From: Lacunisphaera sp.
GTDB lineage: Bacteria > Verrucomicrobiota > Verrucomicrobiia > Opitutales > Opitutaceae
Length of the DNA stretch: 64,000 nucleotides
Assembly (NCBI GenBank): GCA_009695095.1
Contig: SIBQ01000001.1
Span: 64,501 to 128,500 of the forward strand
Direction of reading: 5' to 3'
Under the pieces are notes generated by a model that searched no databases, was not told where the DNA came from, and worked only from the letters and a program-made list of their open reading frames with translations. Positions 60,767-64,000 of the stretch are shown here, piece after piece. The position numbers were made by a program, and so were the translations under genes. Position 1 is the stretch's first letter, and each line of letters begins with the position of its first letter.

Positions 60767-61837
60767 ATGCGCATCTTGATTTCCGGTATCTGTGGCTTTG
60801 TCGGCAGCACCGTAGCCCGCGGGCTCCTCGCCGCCGGCCACCAGGTAGCTGGGTTCGACAGCTACATCCGCCCCGGGAGCGAGACCAACCGCGAGCCGCT
60901 TGAGCGCCTCGGCGCCAGGGTCATTACGGCCGACCTCCGCTTCGCGGCCCAGATGGACGCACTGCCGGCCGCTGACTTTGTGATCGACGCCGCGGCCAAC
61001 CCCAGCGTGCTCGCAGGAGTGGATGGCAAAACCAGCTCGCGGGAGCTGGTGGATCACAACCTCACGGGCACGGTGAACCTGCTGGAATACTGCAAGGCGC
61101 ACAAGGCGGGCTTCATCCTGCTCTCGACCAGCCGCGTCTATTCCATCGCGCCGCTCGCCGCCCTGCCGGTCGAGGCCGTCAATGGAGCTTTCCGCCTCAC
61201 CCCCCACGCCTCACCCCTCACGTCTGGCGTCAGCCCCGCCGGACTCGATGAAGCCTTCGCGACCACTGCGCCCATCTCGCTCTACGGCGCCACCAAGCTC
61301 GCCTCCGAGGCCCTCGCGCTGGAATACGGCGAGACGTTTGGTTTTCCGGTTTTCATCAACCGGTGCGGGGTGCTCGCCGGCGCCGGCCAGTTCGGCCGCG
61401 CCGACCAGGGCATCTTCACTTACTGGATCAATGCCTGGCGGCGGAAACGCCCGCTGAAATACCTCGGCTTCGGCGGCCACGGCCACCAGGTCCGCGACTG
61501 CCTGCACCCGCGCGACCTAGAGCCCGTCCTCAAAGAGCAACTGGCCGCGCCGAAGATCGCCGCCGCCGACCGGGTCGTGAACTTCTCGGGTGGTGCCGCC
61601 TCCGCGATGTCGCTCAAGCAGCTGAGTGACTGGTGCGCCAGGCGTTTTGGGCCGCACCCGGTCGTGCCGGACGGGACCCCGCGCCCGTTCGACATTCCCT
61701 GGATCGTGCTCGATTCTGCCAAGGCCACACGCGTCTGGGGCTGGCGGCCGGCCACGCCGACTGCGGCGGTGCTCGAGGAGATCGCGGTGCATGCGGATGC
61801 GCATCCCGGATGGCTTGAGCTTTCCAATCCATCCTGA
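60767..61837 (+). CDS. NAD-dependent sugar epimerase/dehydratase (extended SDR)
   Basis: A 356-aa extended SDR with MRILISGICGFVGSTVARGL, the active-site region LLSTSRVYSIAPL and intact YGATK. NRCGVLAGAGQFGRADQGIF and GGHGHQVRDCLHP point to the CDP-tyvelose/paratose 2-epimerase-like group. Between the Ser site and the Tyr site it contains a Pro/Ser/Thr-rich segment (RLTPHASPLTSG) encoded by CCTCAC-type repeats like those found between the heptose genes. I took ATG 60767, which starts the Rossmann strand. TTATTT lies 10 bases upstream and may be a -10 box. Confidence 0.87.
   Translation: MRILISGICGFVGSTVARGLLAAGHQVAGFDSYIRPGSETNREPLERLGARVITADLRFAAQMDALPAADFVIDAAANPSVLAGVDGKTSSRELVDHNLTGTVNLLEYCKAHKAGFILLSTSRVYSIAPLAALPVEAVNGAFRLTPHASPLTSGVSPAGLDEAFATTAPISLYGATKLASEALALEYGETFGFPVFINRCGVLAGAGQFGRADQGIFTYWINAWRRKRPLKYLGFGGHGHQVRDCLHPRDLEPVLKEQLAAPKIAAADRVVNFSGGAASAMSLKQLSDWCARRFGPHPVVPDGTPRPFDIPWIVLDSAKATRVWGWRPATPTAAVLEEIAVHADAHPGWLELSNPS
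61193..61224 (+). repeat. CCTCAC-type repeat cluster inside an epimerase gene
   Basis: GCCTCAC occurs at 61194-61200 and 61208-61214, followed by CCCTCAC, matching the theme seen at 19667-19788 and 20796-20850. Here it is read through in frame and adds roughly a dozen residues to a loop of the encoded enzyme. Confidence 0.6.
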
Positions 61838-61850
61838 TTTCCCCATCCGC

Positions 61851-62600
61851 ATGCCCTCCGCCCCTCTCACCCTGTTTTCCATCGTCATTCCCGCCCGGGA
61901 CGAACAGGACTCGCTGCCCTCCACCCTCGCGGACATCCACGGAACGCTCCAGCGCGAGGGCGTACCGCATGAAATCGTGGTGGTGGACGATGGCAGCCGC
62001 GACAAAACCTGGGCGGTGCTGCAGGAGCTGAAGCAGAAAATCCCGACCCTCGCGCCCGTCAAGAATCCCGGCCAGAATGGCTTCGGCCGCGCCGTCCTTT
62101 ACGGCCTCAGCCACATGAAGGGCGACGCCTGCGCCATCATGATGGCCGACGCCTCCGACTCGCCCGCCGACGCCGTGCGTTACTGGCGCCTGCTGAACGA
62201 GGGCTGGGACTGCGTCTTCGGCAGCCGGTTCGTCAAGGGCAGCCGGGTCGTCGACTATCCGCGGATGAAACTCATGGTCAACCGCCTGGCCAACCTGCTC
62301 GTTCGCGTCGGCTTCAACATCCCGCTCAACGACACCACCAACGCCTTCAAGGCCTACCGCCGGACGGTCATCGAGGGCTGCCGGCCGTTCCTCGCTCCGC
62401 ACTTCAATCTCACGGTCGAGCTCTCGCTCAAAGCCATCGTGCGCGGCTACACCTGGACGGTCATCCCCATCACCTGGCGGAACCGCAAATACGGCGAGGC
62501 CAAGCTCAAGATCAAGGAGATGGGCAGTCGCTATTTTTTCATCTGCGCCTACGTCTGGCTGGAGAAGTATTTCAGCCGCGGTGATTACCGGAAAAAATAG
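61851..62600 (+). CDS. GT2 glycosyltransferase (DPM1-like)
   Basis: A 249-aa GT2 domain: FSIVIPARDEQDSLPSTL, VVDDGSRDKTW, and MMADASDSPADAVRY in place of the common DADLQ, where the two Asp could still bind metal. SRFVKGSRVVDYPRMK and LNDTTNAFKAYRR are typical of the dolichyl-phosphate-type group. No membrane tail. The ATG begins 13 bases after the upstream stop. It probably transfers a sugar to a polyprenyl phosphate. Confidence 0.9.
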   Translation: MPSAPLTLFSIVIPARDEQDSLPSTLADIHGTLQREGVPHEIVVVDDGSRDKTWAVLQELKQKIPTLAPVKNPGQNGFGRAVLYGLSHMKGDACAIMMADASDSPADAVRYWRLLNEGWDCVFGSRFVKGSRVVDYPRMKLMVNRLANLLVRVGFNIPLNDTTNAFKAYRRTVIEGCRPFLAPHFNLTVELSLKAIVRGYTWTVIPITWRNRKYGEAKLKIKEMGSRYFFICAYVWLEKYFSRGDYRKK

Positions 62601-62624
62601 CCGCCGGCCCCGGCGAAAAACAGC

Positions 62625-62653
62625 TTGTTGCCGGCGCCCCCCGCGCCTTATCT
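62625..62653 (+). promoter_or_regulatory. Possible promoter before the rhamnose genes
   Basis: TTGTTG at 62625-62630, a 17-base spacer and TTATCT at 62648-62653; the ATG is at 62666, 12 bases further. Same arrangement as at 29078 and 39880. Confidence 0.45.
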
Positions 62654-62665
62654 GACCAGTTTCCC

Positions 62666-63541
62666 ATGATCTACCTGCTCGGCGGCTCCGGTTTTGTTGG
62701 CTCGGCCTACCAGGCCCTGCTCGCGCGCAAGCAGATCCCCTTCCGCAACCTGCGGCGGTCCGACGTTGACTACGCCAACCAAGCCGCGCTCACCGATCTG
62801 CTCCGCCGCGAGAAGCCGGCATTCCTTATCAACGCCGCCGGCTATACCGGCAAGCCCAACGTCGACGCCTGCGAACTGCACAAATCCGAGTGCCTGATGG
62901 GCAATGCCGTGCTGCCGGACACCGTCGCCACGGCCTGCGCCGACGCCGGCGTGCCCTGGGGCCACGTCTCCTCCGGCTGCATTTTCTCCGGCGCGCGCCC
63001 CGACGGCTCCGGTTTCACGGAGTCCGACCCGCCGAACTTCACCTTCCGCACGAACCACTGCAGCTTCTACTCCGGCACCAAGGCCCTGGGCGAGGAAGTG
63101 CTGGCACGTTTCCCCCATGTCTACCTCTGGCGCCTGCGCATCCCCTTCAACCAGGTGGACAGCCCGCGCAACTATCTCAGCAAGCTCATGCGTTACCCAC
63201 GCCTGCTCGAGGCCGCCAATTCCATTTCTCAGCTCGACGAATTCGCCGCCGCCAGCCTCGCGTGCTGGGAGCAGCGCGTGCCCTTCGGCACCTACAACGT
63301 CACCAATCCCGGCCACATCACCACGCGCGAGGTCGTCGGCCTGATCCAGAAAACCGGCGTCTCGACCAAAAAGTTCGAGTTCTTCCGCGACGAGGCCGAG
63401 TTCATGCGCACCGCGGCGAAGACCCCGCGCTCCAACTGCGTCATGGATTCCAACAAGCTAGCCGCCACCGGGATCAAGCTCACCGAGGTCCACGAAGCCG
63501 TCGAACGCGACCTCCGCCGCTGGCAGAAAACCGCCTCTTAA
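62666..63541 (+). CDS. dTDP-rhamnose synthesis 3,5-epimerase/4-reductase-like SDR (plant NRS/ER type)
   Basis: A 291-aa extended SDR: IYLLGGSGFVGSAYQ, INAAGYTGKPNVDACELHK, VSSGCIFSG, intact YSGTK, and RNYLSKLMRYPRL with NVTNPGHITTREV. These pieces match, from memory, the plant NRS/ER (UER1) and giant-virus enzymes that carry out both 3,5-epimerisation and 4-reduction in rhamnose synthesis, more closely than bacterial RmlD. The gene directly before rmlB makes a two-gene pathway plausible. No separate rmlC is visible, but the window ends shortly after. Confidence 0.85.
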   Translation: MIYLLGGSGFVGSAYQALLARKQIPFRNLRRSDVDYANQAALTDLLRREKPAFLINAAGYTGKPNVDACELHKSECLMGNAVLPDTVATACADAGVPWGHVSSGCIFSGARPDGSGFTESDPPNFTFRTNHCSFYSGTKALGEEVLARFPHVYLWRLRIPFNQVDSPRNYLSKLMRYPRLLEAANSISQLDEFAAASLACWEQRVPFGTYNVTNPGHITTREVVGLIQKTGVSTKKFEFFRDEAEFMRTAAKTPRSNCVMDSNKLAATGIKLTEVHEAVERDLRRWQKTAS

Positions 63542-63547
63542 ATTTTC

Positions 63548-64000
63548 ATGAACTTACTTGTCACAGGAGGCTGCGGTTTCATCGGGAGCAATTTCATCCG
63601 GCAGCGGCTGACCGAAAAAGGCTCGGCGCTCACCAAGCTCGTCAACCTCGACGCGCTCACCTACGCAGGCAACCCGGCGAACCTCGCCGACCTGGCGGGC
63701 GACAGGCGTTATGTCTTTGTGCATGGCGACATCGGCGACACCGCGCTCGTCGCCCGGCTGCTCGCCGAGCACGCGATTGGCGCCGTCGTCAACTTTGCCG
63801 CCGAGTCACACGTGGACCGCTCGATCGATTCGCCCGAGCCTTTCATCCAGACCAATGTCACCGGCACGCTCCGCCTGCTCAATTGCGCCAAGCAACACTG
63901 GAGCAAGCTCGCTGAGCCGAAAAAGTCCGCCTTCCGCTTCCTGCATGTCTCGACCGACGAGGTCTACGGCTCGCTGGCTCCCGGCGCCCCGGCCTTCACC
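63548..64000 (+). CDS. rmlB: dTDP-glucose 4,6-dehydratase, 3' end cut by window
   Basis: The first 151 residues are visible and the frame is still open at base 64000. NLLVTGGCGFIGSNFIRQ, LDALTYAGNPANL, FAAESHVDRSIDSPEPFIQTN and STDEVYGSL are diagnostic for RmlB. It makes dTDP-4-keto-6-deoxyglucose, the substrate of the preceding gene product. ATG 63548 follows the previous stop by six bases, so both are likely one operon. Function call is firm; completeness cannot be judged. Confidence 0.93.
   Translation, partial: MNLLVTGGCGFIGSNFIRQRLTEKGSALTKLVNLDALTYAGNPANLADLAGDRRYVFVHGDIGDTALVARLLAEHAIGAVVNFAAESHVDRSIDSPEPFIQTNVTGTLRLLNCAKQHWSKLAEPKKSAFRFLHVSTDEVYGSLAPGAPAFT

Overview
The window is a GC-rich, tightly packed bacterial locus for making and exporting surface glycans. 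About 45 genes or gene remnants run almost entirely on the + strand, many joined by ATGA start/stop overlaps. I infer a Verrucomicrobiota/Opitutaceae-like Gram-negative host from the gene styles (GW/RPDV-type accessory domains on glycosyltransferases, four-helix-bundle gene with CCTCA repeats, many genes without a Shine-Dalgarno), but no marker gene in the window proves this. I saw no rRNA, tRNA, CRISPR array, transposase or integrase.

Layout. 1-12.3 kb: end of a beta-sandwich protein, an acyltransferase, lipid-linked-sugar GT2 enzymes, methyltransferases, an epimerase and GT-C-like membrane proteins. It includes a truncated GT-C gene fused by recombination to the tail of a second GT2 gene, followed by the only long minus-strand gene. 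12.3-22.1 kb: sugar-nucleotide operon holding a Cys-less nucleotide-sugar dehydrogenase, an SDR, a Gfo/Idh/MocA oxidoreductase and a complete GDP-D-glycero-alpha-D-manno-heptose set (gmhA, hddA, gmhB, hddC) with a transaldolase. An MBOAT/SGNH O-acylation pair with a 50-aa membrane peptide sits inside it, and a four-helix-bundle gene with inverted CCTCA repeats has been dropped between gmhA and gmhB. 22.1-29 kb: a methyltransferase-GT2 fusion, a coiled-coil protein, a GT4-epimerase fusion and a GT-C protein. 29.1-43.8 kb: five consecutive modular proteins, each starting with two related accessory domains followed by a different catalytic set (GT2-GT2-GT4, methyltransferase, GT4, GT4, degenerate GT2-GT2-GT4). 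43.8-54 kb: four GT-C-type membrane glycosyltransferase paralogues with a shared C-terminal beta-sandwich, the first broken by a frameshift and a stop codon. 54.2-64 kb: an SDR epimerase lacking the usual Tyr, a convergent secreted protein, a YfhO-like protein, more GT2, methyltransferase and epimerase genes, and a two-gene rhamnose pathway of plant/giant-virus style (a fused 3,5-epimerase/4-reductase-like protein plus RmlB, cut by the window end).

How it fits together (inference): cytoplasmic enzymes make heptose, rhamnose and other sugar nucleotides; GT2 enzymes load some sugars on undecaprenyl phosphate; large modular GTs build the chain; GT-C membrane enzymes and acyltransferases decorate it in the periplasm. 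No Wzx, Wzy, ABC exporter or initiating phosphoglycosyltransferase is visible, so export must be encoded outside. The most notable observations are the 13-copy accessory-domain family with swapped catalytic ends, the second module shared by the GT-C proteins, and several traces of recombination (chimeric junction at 4.65 kb, 5-prime gene stub at 33.16 kb, repeat-flanked insertion at 20.4 kb).
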